From: Lithobates sylvaticus
Taxonomy: Eukaryota > Chordata > Amphibia > Anura > Ranidae
Length of the DNA stretch: 64,000 bases
Assembly: GCA_028564925.1 (NCBI GenBank)
Contig: CM053029.1
Coordinates: 426,610,303-426,674,302 of the forward strand
Reading direction: 5' to 3'
Position numbers and translations under genes: made by a program. The notes under the pieces were generated by a model that saw nothing but the letters and a program-made list of their open reading frames with translations, had not been told where the DNA came from and ran no database searches. This document shows positions 21,245 through 32,239 of this stretch, piece after piece (the first letter of the stretch is position 1; every line of letters begins with the position of its first letter).

Positions 21245-21999
21245 TGTTTTTTTGATTTGAAATAATCATTGACTATTGTGTTTTACTTTTCTACAATGAC
21301 AGTTTTTCTTTGAGTAGGCAGGTACATTTCACTAATCCTAAAGTATAATTAACAAGGGGCACCAACAACCAACAAACTCCTAGTATATTTAAGCAAGAAA
21401 TACAAATGTTAATAATGTGGTTTTGCTAAGTTGAGACATACAAACCCCCTCCAAAAAACAAAAAAAAAATCCTTCAAATATGTATTCCCCAAAAAAAAAA
21501 AAAAAATCATGGTAAAAAAATAAGAAAGATTGTATTACGATCTGAGTAAAAATAAACATGTAGTGTATAAATGCTGAAAAGTAATAAAGAAGTAAGTTTG
21601 TGAGAAGTGCGGGTGAATAGGAGCAGCTAAAACATGTCATTCTTGTTGCATTGTAAAGAAAAAGAGAATGCGCTGCATTAAAGACATTTTAACATTGCAG
21701 CGTGACGAATGTGCTGTGTCGATTAGGAAAGGTAGTTTTACCTGACCGAGCGCTTCCGTCACAGAATTTCTTCTGAGCATGCGTAGCACTTTGTCCGTCG
21801 GACAAGCATACACACGCTCGGATTTGGTGTGATCGGACCGGGTTGACGGGAAATCTTTCCAGCAGGAGATAAGACTTTGTCCGACGGACAAACCGACGAA
21901 CACTGTCCGATGGTGCATACACACGGTCTGATTTTTCAACAACCTTGTCCGATCGGACCAAATCCATGAAAAAGTCCGACCGTGTGTATGGGGCTTAAG

Positions 22000-23880
22000 A
22001 CTGCCGGGATACTTACAGACACCTTCTTGGTATCTGACCATGAACAAAAAAAACTTTTCAAAATGTAACATAAATTGCTTGGGTTACCCTCTTTCTACTG
22101 GAAAAAATTGTGTTTACCCCCCTGTCTGAGAGCCCTTTAGATTTCAAGAGGCTTTCCTCAGACACCAAGCTGATATTAGCGTTTTTACTTCTGGTAACAG
22201 AACTGGGCCCTGGGACAGCAGATCCTCCCTCTCGGGCAGCATGAGGGGAGGCTCCTCTGACAGGCGTAACAGCATGGAAAACCATGACCTCTTCGGCCAA
22301 TACGGAACCACTAATATCATCGTGGCCCGCTCTTGAAGAAATTTCCTCAGGACTAGAGGAATACGTTTGAATGGGGGAAAGGCGTAGCAAGTCGGAAAGG
22401 CCCACTTTTGTGCCAAGGCATGTATCCCTTTGGCCCCTGCTTCTCTCTCTAGTGAAAAGTACACTGGAACCTGGGTGTTCGTTCTGCTGGCGAACAAATC
22501 CACCTCTGGGAGATCCCACTTCCACACAACAGTTAAAAGATTTCCCTGTTTAGGGACCATTCTGATTCGCACACTTGGTGTCGACTCAGAAAATCCGCCA
22601 GGTGGTTGTGCACTCCTCTTAAATGGACTGCTGAGACCGACCGAAGATCATACTTGTTAGCCTGATTAAGGGTGGACATCTCGTTCCCCCTTGTTTGTTT
22701 AGAGACGAGACTGCTACCATACTGTCCGAGAGGACCTGTACGTGGTGACCTTTTAGATCTCTGGCAAATGTTCTTAACCCTTTCCAGATCGCCTGTAACT
22801 ATCTCCAGTTGGCTGACCTTTGGGACTGTGCTTTCTCCCAGCGTCCTTGGGCTATTTTTGACCCCAAATGGGCCCCCCAGCCCCAAGCACTGGCATCCGT
22901 AATAATGTGGACAGACACTGGAAGAGACCACCATATACCCTGTAGTAGGATCTCCTCTTTTCTCCACCACCACAGACACCTCCTGGTATTTGAAAATAGG
23001 CGGATGGTTGTGTCTAGGGATTCCTGTGCCCCATCCCAGCTGTTCAGGATGTCGGCCTGAAGGCATCTGAAATGGGCCCTTGCCCAAGGAACTGCAGGAA
23101 TTGTTGCCACCAGCAGACCCAACATAGCTGAGCAGAGGGAAATTGCCAGATTGCTTTGCAAAAAGGTTGCAGTCGCCTTCACCCTTTCTATTTTCTCCTA
23201 TGTGAGAAAGATTTTTTGCGTTACTGAGTCCACCACGAAACCCAGGTACTGCAAGGCCTGCATCGGGATCAGGTGCGACTTTTCTTCGTTTATCAACCAC
23301 CCCAGTCTTTTTAGAAAGGGAATGGCTGCCCACAGATCTCCCTGTAGTTGGAGTTCGGAGGGGGCAAAGAATAAAAGGTCGTCCAAATACGGTATGACCG
23401 TGATCCCCTTCAACCTCAGGGGAGCCAATGCTTCCGCCAGGACTTTCGTCAATATGCTGGGGGAGGAGGATAGGCCGAATGGCAGGGCCCTGAACTGAAA
23501 ATGTCGGGCTGCCCTCCCCACTGGATCGCTATCCTCAAATATTTTTGAGAGTCCTCGTGGATGGGAATGTGTAGGTAGGCATCCCTCAGATCGAGGGAGG
23601 CCATGAAACAATCTGGGGGAAGAATTGACCTTACTGTAAAGATTGTTTCCATCCGGAATTATTTGTATGTTACCCACTTGTTTAGTAACTTAAAATTCAG
23701 AATTAGCCGTAATTTGCCTGACGGTTTCTTCACTGCAAACACATGCGAGTAGAAATCATGGTTTACTTCCTGTCGTGGCACTGGAACAAGAACCCGCTGG
23801 TCTACCAGATGGCCAATTTGTGACAGCAAGGCCGTTGCCTTCTGAGGGTCTCTGGGAGGTTTGGTCACACACAACCTCAT
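22000..23880 (-). pseudogene. DIRS pol-like region: RT, RNase H, methylase-like (fossil)
   Basis: Minus-strand frames show the RT active-site word PYLDDLLFF, RNase H words HIITDASAWGWGAHLG and NHLADFLSRH, and a downstream region with PEVDLFASR, YAFPPF and VVPYWPKRSWFS that matches the methylase-like part typical of DIRS elements. A short upstream part of the recombinase follows to 22000. The order fits a minus-strand DIRS. Frames overlap and shift, so it is broken. Confidence 0.82.
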
Positions 23881-24030
23881 AGGCGGAGTGTGTTTGAACT
23901 GTATTCAATAGCCCTCACTGATTATCCTCAGTATAAAAGCATTTGGGGTAGTCTTTTCCCACTGTGGGAGGAACTGCCTCAGTCTTTCCCCCACAGGAAC
24001 CAAGCCACTGGGACTTAGTGTTTTTTTTTT

Positions 24031-25092
24031 TTAGGAGAGGAAAACAGAACGCCTGTTTTCTTCTTCCCCACTGTTTTTTAGGAGCTGACCCTTTAGGGGT
24101 CTGTCCTTGTTACTGTCCCTGCCTTTGGGGGATGAAAAAAAACGCTTCCCTGGTGCTTTTTTAGTCTTAGTAGGGAAGGCCTCCTTGTCCGCAGTGCGAT
24201 CCAGAACCTTTTCTAGATCCTGCCCAAACAAGAGGTCTCCCTCAAAGGGGATACCACATAGCCTCACTTTCGAGGCCGGGTCCCCTGACCAGGATTTCAA
24301 CCATAGTGCTCTGCGAGATGAATTTATGAGGGCAGCGGTCTTTGCTGAAAGTTTGACTAATTCTTCAGAAACGTCTGCCATGTAGCCCGCTGCTTTGTGC
24401 AGCATAGGAAGGGAATCCAAAATTTCCTTCCTGGAGGTCCCACTTTCTAAATGCCCTTGCAGCCAGACCTCTAGATTACGAGCTACTATTGTTGGGGCCA
24501 TCGCAGGCTTTAGGTTTGTCATGGCTACTTCCCATGACCTTTTCAGTAGCACCTCCATCCTTTTGTCCATGGGTTCCTTGAGGACACCCATGTCCTTAAA
24601 GGGAAGGTCTGTTGATTTAGCGCACTGGGAGAAGGCTGCATCTACCTTGGGTACCTTGTTCCAGATGTAGGTGGGACCCTCACTGAAGGACTCTCCTCTT
24701 CAAACTTTTGTTAAAAAATCGTTTTTTCTCTGGTTCCACCCACTCTTTCTTAAATGAGTCCACCAGTGCGCTGTGAACCAGGAAAACCCTGGTTGAATCC
24801 GACTTCAGGGTTTGATAAATCCAGTCATGCAAGGACAGAGACCTGCTCCTCTTTAATTTCGAGCATCTCATAAATCACCCCAAATAAGGCATCAACCTCC
24901 TCGAGAGAGAGCCTGTATCAGAGAGCTTGTCCCTTGAATCGAAATATCTCTGGATGATGCCGCCTCACTTAGGCCATCCAGAGAATCTAATTCCTATTCC
25001 CCTGATTCGTCACCCTCCTCTGGGGCGGAAGCAGGGGGAACTGTGGCTGGTTTTGGGGTCTCAAGGTTCGCCAGCATTGTCTTGGACTCCAT
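24031..25092 (-). pseudogene. DIRS gag-like region (fossil)
   Basis: Minus-strand frames upstream of the RT region, including one of 186 codons (MDKRMEVLLKRSWEVA, LDSLPMLHKAAGYMADVSEE), have the position and helical character of DIRS structural proteins. An acidic N-terminal part lies toward 25092. Broken. Confidence 0.65.
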
Positions 25093-25150
25093 TTCTTTCT
25101 GAAGATGAAGAGCATTTTCCATCACCTTTGGACTTTTACCAAATCACCTG

Positions 25151-25675
25151 TCTTTGGTGTATTGAGTTGAATTTTAATATTAGCGCAACTCCGTATAGGG
25201 ACATATGATAAATGCAGCCAGGCTTTGTGGGCCGACATACTAGAGAAAACCCCATTTTGTTCCTGCTCTTACGATCTTTGCTTTAGTGCTTATCCCTATT
25301 AATTCTCTTCTTACCCTCCCAGGGATGCTGTAGCCATGCTCCATTTGTGCTGCTTTCCACCCCCTATTCCCTATCAGGCAGATAGTATATTTAGAGCAGT
25401 GACTCAGTGTAACCCTCAGAGTTGGCAACCAAATATGCATATTGTTTTAATTTTTATAATAGTCATTCGGTTTGGTTTCTCCCCCTTAACGTGTAAACAC
25501 AATGGTTACTCGCATGTATTATCTGTTTTGAACTTCATTAGCCCACGGTACATTTGATCTGCTTTTGACAGTAGGTTTGCACTGATCTACATGATATGTT
25601 GTACTACTGTTTATACACTTGTGTACATTTTGGACAATAAAGCATTTATAGAATGAATAAAAAAAGTGCTGTGTA
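25151..25675 (+). other. Possible LINE 3' UTR fragment
   Basis: Non-coding sequence ending with ACAATAAAGCATTTATAG (poly-A signal AATAAA near 25636) and a short A run (ATAAAAAAAG), the look of a retroposon 3' end on plus. No coding motif survives, so the family is unknown. Confidence 0.35.
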
Positions 25676-25678
25676 GCT

Positions 25679-26164
25679 TTAAAGTGATACTAAAGTCTTG
25701 TTTTTTTTTTTTATTAAAAATAACAAACATGTCATACCTGCTCTGTGCAGTGGTTTTGCACAGAGCAGCGCATATCCTCCTCTTTTCTGGTCCCTCTTCA
25801 GTGCTCCTGACCCCACCCTCCTGTGAGTGCCCCCACAGCAAGCAGCTTGCTATGGGGGCACCCGCACCGAGCTGCAGCTCCCTGTGTCCATTAAGACACA
25901 GAGCTGCGGCCTGCCCTATTTCTCTCCTCATTGGCTAACTGACTTTTACAGCAGCAGGAGCCAATGGTGCTGTGTTACTATCTCAGCCAATAAGGAGAGG
26001 AATCCCAGACAGCCGAGACTTTTGTGCAACATCGCTGATCTAGATGGGGCTCAGGTAAGTATTAGGGGGGCTGAGAGGGGCTGTGGCACACTGAAAGTTT
26101 TTTTATCTTAATGCATAGAATGCATTAGGATAAAAAAAACCTTGTGCCTTTACAAACACTTTAA
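25679..26164 (+). repeat. TTAA-bounded short repeat (TTAAAGTG ends)
   Basis: Left TTAAAGTGATACTAAAGTC; the right end in complement is TTAAAGTGTTTGTAAAGGC, so it has terminal inverted repeats that include TTAA. Internal hairpins include CTGTGTCCATTAAGACACAG and CTTAATGCATAGAATGCATTAGG. A partial reversed copy lies at 44216-44440. Non-coding. Confidence 0.75.
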
Positions 26165-28860
26165 GACTACTGTGAAAGGACCAGTTGGAGATAGCAGCAA
26201 CATTTTCTGAGTCCAAGGAAAGACATTTCTTAGAGACTATATAGTTTAAAAAAGACAAGGAAATCCAAAGAAAAACATTGGAGAGAAATACAATATATCA
26301 TCTAGGTAGGCAACACACTCAGAGGAGCTTTTTTGTTGACAAAGTGCTGGAAGACTGTGGTGGAAATAAAGAGGCTTTAGGGTGTTGCTAGTGACTTGTG
26401 GTAACCATTTCCCTCTTTGAAAATTAGGTTGTATGCAACTTGTAGGTCTAGGTTAGTGAATACTTTGTCTCCACAGAAGTGATTAAAGAACATTGTAATA
26501 AAGGGGAAGTACGTAGGGGTTATTGAAAGTGAGGACATTTAGTCAGAGGTAATAAATACAGGAACGGAGTGTAAAAGCCTTCATGTCTACAAATAAGAAT
26601 CCTGCACCAGCTGAGAGGTTTTGCAGATGAAGCCCTGTTGGAGTTTATTTTGTGGAGTTGTCCTCCATTTCCAGCATAGCATGAAATAAGATTGATGGTG
26701 TAGTCAAATGGATGATATGGTGGTAATTGATCTTCATTGCACTTGTAGAACATGTTTTGGTAAACCTCAGTAGTAACTTGGAACAAAGGAGGTAACCTTA
26801 AACATAGCCAAAAGGTGTAAGAGACATGACTAGCATGACCTTTGTGAGGCACGTGAAAATGACAGGTGGACCCTCAGGCAGGTAACAGGGATGAGAACCT
26901 ATCCAACACTGGAGAGCAGAATTGGAGCAAGGGAAGGGCCAGCATTAGCATGTAAGTGGCAGAACAAAAAGATGATCATCTCAGAGCAGCACACCAACAG
27001 ACATCTTGGCAGTCATGGTTCAAAAATGGATAGGTGTACATCTACTACAGAAATTCAAAGGGATTGAATGGGAGGCACAAAGGATTAGAAAAAAAAAAGG
27101 TTCTTCTGTTTTGTGTTCAACCAGTTTGTTTTTGATTTGCTCAGACAAACCCTTCCAAAAGGTGGTCAGGATGACCTCATTATTCCCATTAAACCGAGTT
27201 GCAAACTACGCTGCAATAAACAAATCTTGGTTGGAGGCAATGAAGGGTGCTTACCTTAGAAGAGGCTTCTTCAGAAGTGGATCGGAATAGCAGTAATGTT
27301 GTTGGATACTGATTTACGAACCCATGACAAGCTGCGGGAACCTGGGGATTGATTCTATGAGAGTGTAGGTTGTTAGAACAGTAGGTGACTGGGGAAAATC
27401 GGTTCATAGTATGAGCAAACAGCCATTGACAGGTATCTGTACTGGCTGCAAGAAAGACAGTCCAGGCAATTTTCTGGAGAATACTTGAGGGTAGAGAAGC
27501 AGCAGATGTCACAGAGGGACACAGGGCCCATTAGCAGTCATTAGGTGACACAGCATGTGCCAGAGTGCACTACAGTCATGGGGTGCACAGTGGCAAATTG
27601 GAGTCACTGGATGATAGGATGTTCTGAGGTGCACTTGGAGTAGCAAGACACACATGGGCCATAAGTTTTCACAGGATGTTTTGGGATGCACATTAAGTCA
27701 TGAAACTCACAAGTCAGCAGATTGCATAAGGTGCTCTGGGAGAGCACTTGGAGACATGGAGGCAAACAGGCCATACTGGAGACGCTGGGGTGCACAGGGC
27801 ATACTGGAGCATACAGGGTTGGTGGAGATCATGACAGAAGAAGCACGTGAGTCATAGGACTTGGGGAAGGCATGGAGGACAGGTAAGGTTACTGCAGAAG
27901 GGGTGTCCCAATTTAGATGTTGCCTGAATGCAGAGTCACAGTTTGCTTTACAATTGAAAGCAATGCCCATTAGGAGAGCCGTCTGTAAGTTGGCTGTAGC
28001 ACTGGTGCTCCAAGAGACATGTAGGAGAGGGCAGTGTGACACATGGGAGATTCAGTGAAAAAGAATAGAGTATTAAAATAATATCAAACAATCAATACAT
28101 TTGAACAACACTGTGGCAGTCTCATTCCAAAAAAGAATCACTGGTTACAGATAAAATGGAATATATCAGGCCAAATGTTTTCCCAGCTTGTTGGCAAACT
28201 ATTTCCTGCATGCAAGAGGAGACGTTTTATCAATGAAAATTATAATTATGTAGCATATAGGTCAATTGCAGCCCAAAAGATAACTGCTACTATTCAAAAC
28301 ACAAACTGAAAATTGCATCCAGTCTGTTTAAAATTGTACAAATGTCATACTATGAAATTAATAAATTCACACCAACTGCCAACCAACTGGCTATCTTTCA
28401 AATCTATGCCGATTCTTCCAAAAATGTACCCATGTATAAGCAGTGTTATTAAAAAAAAAAAAAAAAACACAAGTCAAGTTGTATATGACTGATGTTGATG
28501 ACAGATTAGATGCCTTCTAAACTGCAGAATCCACCATCACAATCAGAACGAAACTACACAAATAAGATATGATACAAGATGAACAATATCTGTTCCTTAA
28601 ATGACACCTTGCCTGCTTGTGTTAACAGATGTAACATGGCTATATGCGGATAAATTTAATTGTCTACCTAGGCTGTCAGAAGAGATCGCGTATCATGCTA
28701 TAAAGTAAATACTGCTGTCATATAAAGTTACTTGGGCATTTCAAAGCTATGACAGAGAAGAGCCAGAGGAGCAAGCAATGACAAGTGAGAAGGAAGACAC
28801 AGGGGAATGTCACATCAAACAACCAGGGCAATGCCTGATATATTGTACAGAAAGGTAATG
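26165..28860. other. No recognised feature, 2.7 kb
   Basis: Moderate-GC sequence with no long open frame, no terminal repeats and no RNA gene I can identify. At 27480-28060, words such as GTGCACNGTGGC and CACAGNGGCA repeat loosely, suggesting a decayed repeat. I cannot exclude host intron. Confidence 0.5.
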
Positions 28861-29063
28861 CACAATTATTCATTTTAAAGCTGAACTCCATAAAAAAGCT
28901 AAATATACAAAATAAAATACACATTTAAGACTTTTACCTGCCAAAGGATTTGTCCATCCAGTCCTGAGATTTACACAGCTCTTTCCCACAACATAGCCCC
29001 ATCTAGTAGGTAAGGGCACCTTATCTTTCTCTGCCGTAGTTTCATTTTAAAGTAGATGTAAAC

Positions 29064-29574
29064 CATAATGTAGAGAATATGATTTCCTTTCATTTGAGCC
29101 CAGTCTTGCCACACAGATTTACTCGAGGCCTGAGCAATCCTCCTTTATTGTTCAGTTAGAGAAATCTTGACAAAGTCTTGAAAACTTTGTCAAAAACGCC
29201 CCCTTGCTGTGAGTGACAGGTGATTTACATATCTCATGCACTAGCCTCACTAGTTCACAATTCACATCCCCATCCCCTCCCCTCCAGCTCTCCCAGCTTT
29301 ACTGTGTTTTGACTGGATGTTCCTCATCATGGGATGCAGTGAACAGTCAGCAGACTATAGACAGACAAGTGATTTAGGGGACATGTATGTAGTCAGAGCT
29401 GGGCAGAGTAGAAAGTCACCTGTCACTCACAGCAAGGGGGGCGTTTTTGACAGTTTTCAAGACTTTGTCAAGATTTCTCTAACTGAACAATAAAAGAGGA
29501 TTGCTCAGGCCTCGAGTAAATCTGTGTGGCAAGTCTGGGCTCAAATGAAAGGAAATAGTATTCTCTACATTATG
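29064..29574. mobile_element. Foldback MITE with ~160-bp inverted arms
   Basis: The left arm 29064-29223 (CATAATGTAGAGAATA to GAGTGACAGGTGA) is matched almost base for base by the reverse complement at 29415-29574. The loop is about 190 bp. Paired internal words include ACTCGAGGCCTGAGCAATCC with GGATTGCTCAGGCCTCGAGT. No coding sequence; likely a DNA-transposon-derived MITE of unknown superfamily. Confidence 0.85.
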
Positions 29575-29778
29575 ACATCAAAAAAAATAAATAAATAAAA
29601 TACTAAATTAAATAAAGTAACTTACAGTAACAGTACATATGCTGCACATTGCACAATAATTAATAAAAAACAAAATAAAAACAAAATACAGACATAATAT
29701 AAAATGCCAAAGACTAGCCTCTGTTTGTGTAGACGTACGGTATTTGCACTGTTAATAGTGTTCAAAAATAGAAGAACC

Positions 29779-30213
29779 ATAAAACAAGACAGAGGGTGCA
29801 CAGGCTATTATACACATCATACTACTAAGCCGTCAGGTCAGTTGTATCAAAGCTTGTTGTCAAAGTAAAACATCAGCTTCCAGCCCACAATACATCATCA
29901 TTCGCATCACATAATGGGAGTGGGAAAACTGGAAAACCCAACAACAGACTAAGGTGTTTCAAGGACTTGCCTCTTCCTTGGAGCCAGAGCTCTTAGGAGA
30001 GGCAAGTCCTAAAACACGTTAGCCTGTTGAGTTTTCCAGTTGTCCTAGGCTATAGATGATGTGATATGATGTATTGTGGGTTGAAAGCTTACTTTGACGA
30101 CAAGGTTGATAGAGTACACCTGTTGGTTTGTTGTATATTACTTAAGTTACCATATTAACAAAGAGAGGCCTTAGGAGAATGCACTAGGCCGGGGTGCCCT
30201 CTGTCTTGTTTTA
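29779..30213. mobile_element. Foldback MITE with ~200-bp imperfect arms
   Basis: AAAACAAGACAGAGGGTGC at the left is complemented by GCCCTCTGTCTTGTTTT at the right. Inner pairs are CCACAATACATCATCATTCG with its complement near 30060, and AAGGACTTGCCTCTTCC with GAGAGGCAAGTCCT. The centre is near 29990. Non-coding. Confidence 0.8.
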
Positions 30214-30341
30214 TTTCAGACAGTTTATCCACTGACTTCCCTAGTCATAAGAGGGCATCAAGGTGAGGCATGACCAGTGAAGCCTGCAAGGAAAAATGTA
30301 GGCAACAGTCTGGGGCCCACTTCCAAGCACCAGAGATTATG

Positions 30342-30505
30342 GAGTTGATTTACTAAAATTAGAGAGATTGTTTCGAAGTTCTTCGGCTTGTTCAAAGCTT
30401 TGACAAAAAAAATAAAAAAATCGAAGCCGTTTGGTTAACCTAACCTTCTACGCAGAGCTGCACCCGATTTTGCACTCTCCAGTTTTGGTAAATCAATCAA
30501 CCTCT
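30342..30505. mobile_element. MITE with GTTGATTTACTAAAA ends
   Basis: GAGTTGATTTACTAAAATT at the left and the complement of GGTAAATCAATCAACCTC at the right. The ends resemble those of the MITE at 47319 and the short one at 17390. Non-coding. Confidence 0.65.
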
Positions 30506-30535
30506 GTGTGTTTTCCTATACAGTTTCATATCCCT

Positions 30536-31538
30536 TTAACCACTTTCAGACCGGACCATTTTGCTGGCTTAAGACCAGACCACTTTTTGCGATTCGTCAC
30601 TGCGTGGCTTTAACTGACAATTGCACACAATTGCGACATGGCTCCCAAACAAAATTGACATCCTTTTTTTTCCCCCACAAATAGAGCTTTCTTTTGGTTG
30701 TATTTGATCACCCCTGCGTTTTTTATTTTTTGCGCTATAAAGAAAAAAAGAGCTCTCTCTTTGAAAAAAAAAAGAGCTATAATTTTGAAAAAAATGCATT
30801 ATTTTTAACTTTTTGCTATAATAAATATCCCCCCAAAAATATATAAAAAAAATGTTTTTCCTCAGTTTAGGCCGATACGTATTCTTCTACATATTTTTGG
30901 TAAAAAAAAAAATCGCAATACGTGATTGGTTTGCGCAAAAGTTATAGCGTTTACAAAATAGGGGATAGTTTTATGGCATTTTTATTAATAATTTTTTTTA
31001 ATAGTAATTGCGGCAATCAGCGATTTTTATTGTGACTGCAACATTATGGCGGACACATCGGACATTTTTGACACATTTTTGGGAGCATTGTCATTTATAC
31101 AGCAATCAGTGCTATATAAATGCACTGATTCCTGTGTAAATGACACTGGCAGTGAAGGGGTTAACCAGGGGGTGGCAGTGAAGGGGTTAAGTGTGTCCTA
31201 GGGGCGTGTTTTTAACTGTGGGGGGGCGTGGCTGTGTGTTAGTGAACACTGATCTCTGTCCCATTTACAGGGAACAGAGATCAGTGTCACTTGTTGCTAG
31301 GCAGAACGGGAAGATGCTGTTTACTTCCGCATCTCCCCGTTCAGCCTTCCTGCAAGACAATTGCGGGTATCCCATCGGCGATTGAGTCCGCAGGACCCGC
31401 GACCGGACTCACGGGGCTCCCCACCGGCGCACGCAATGGCATGGCGGCATTCTTAAAGGGACGTACCTGTACGCCCTTATGCCTGTCCGTGCCATTCTGC
31501 CGATGTACATCGTCGTGCGCCGGTCGGGAACCGGTTAA
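30536..31538 (+). repeat. TTAA-family repeat, full copy
   Basis: TTAACCACTTTCAGACCGG at the left and GCCGGTCGGGAACCGGTTAA at the right. It shares all inner blocks with the copies at 41 and 2091, including GATCTCTGTCCC with GGAACAGAGATC (31247-31281). It contains a local duplication of AAAAAGAGCT near 30745-30778. Non-coding. Confidence 0.9.
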
Positions 31539-31804
31539 TGGCAAAGTTACTGTGCAAAACAAACCGTTATAAAATTAAAGAACTAACCATACCAGAAATA
31601 TGGCAGACGGCAATTATTCTGTTTTTCACAGTTTTTCTGTAAATATTACATAACCTATGATATATATATTTTTTTTTTTCCTTCAACTTAAATGAGATCT
31701 AATTTCCCTAAGTTCTCTCCCTAAGGTGTCAGCGGCTACATGTGCACTAAAACTGTATGTATATGTAATATGTAGTAGTATGTAGCAGCGGGTTACATAC
31801 ATAG

Positions 31805-31965
31805 TCATACAGTATACCGCACTTTGTTCCGAGTATGGGCGGAGACTTCCCGGAACACAGACTACTCTACAGCAGCGCTCAGCCAATCACAACAAGCAAT
31901 GCATACTAGTCTATTTCTGCAAGTCTCCGCCCATACCCGGAACACAGTGTGGTATACTGTATGTT
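31805..31965. mobile_element. Foldback MITE with ~45-bp arms
   Basis: CATACAGTATACCGCACTTT and TTCCGAGTATGGGCGGAGAC at the left are answered by the complement sequence GTCTCCGCCCATACCCGGAA and GTGTGGTATACTGTATG at the right. Short spacer; non-coding. Confidence 0.75.
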
Positions 31966-32125
31966 TGTTGCCAGCCACAGATATTGGGAGAGACATAGTT
32001 TGGCCCAACAACAAACTATGCATGTACAGTAGTTCAAAAGCTGGCGTTCTCTCTTAAATTGAAGTGCAAAAAAAAAAAAAATAAAAAAATACTGTAGAAC
32101 TACAATGAACAACCAATGGCACTAG

Positions 32126-32227
32126 ACAATTGGAACATACTATGTTCCAATTGTGTCCAATAGCACAGTCCAATATACCAATTCATTTACTATGTTGATC
32201 AACATAGTAAATGAATTGGACTGTGCT
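32126..32227. other. Two adjacent palindromes beside the hAT remnant
   Basis: ACAATTGGAACATAC is followed by its complement to 32156. GCACAGTCCAAT then reappears inverted at the end of a second ~60-bp hairpin centred near TGTTGATCAACA. These may be remnants of a foldback element or of the hAT terminus. Confidence 0.65.
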
Positions 32228-32239
32228 ACTGATTTCTAA

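Larger units (their letters stand above)
14387..21996 (+). mobile_element. Complete three-gene PIF/Harbinger transposon, 7.6 kb
   Basis: Left terminus AGCCCCATACACACGCTCGG; the right terminus read in complement is AGCCCCATACACACGGTCGG. TAA is duplicated at 14384-14386 and 21997-21999, the usual Harbinger-type 3-bp target. DIRS sequence lies on both sides. Inside are a two-exon DDE transposase (+), a three-exon Myb/SANT-like gene (-) and a MADF gene (+), all open. Subterminal words of the type ACACACGNTCGGA recur at 14395, 14471, 21810, 21919 and (complement) near 21977, as expected for protein-binding sites. Intact frames and ends suggest recent activity. Confidence 0.93.
12209..25150 (-). 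mobile_element. DIRS-type tyrosine-recombinase retrotransposon, broken fossil
   Basis: Minus-strand pieces in family order are a gag-like region (about 25.1-24.0 kb), reverse transcriptase (about 23.9-23.2 kb), RNase H and methylase-like region (about 23.3-22.1 kb), and tyrosine recombinase (22.1-22.0, 14.39-14.08 and 13.07-12.5 kb). Terminal inverted sequence lies at 12209-12486; no matching terminal repeat is seen at the other end, so the right edge is approximate. It is split by two later insertions, a TTAA repeat and a complete Harbinger. Besides these it carries several coding breaks, so it is dead and older than both. Confidence 0.85.

Noticed and set aside
27480-28060. Possible exon cluster
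   Set aside because: Short frames on both strands, no recognisable domain, and no consistent splice-site pairs.
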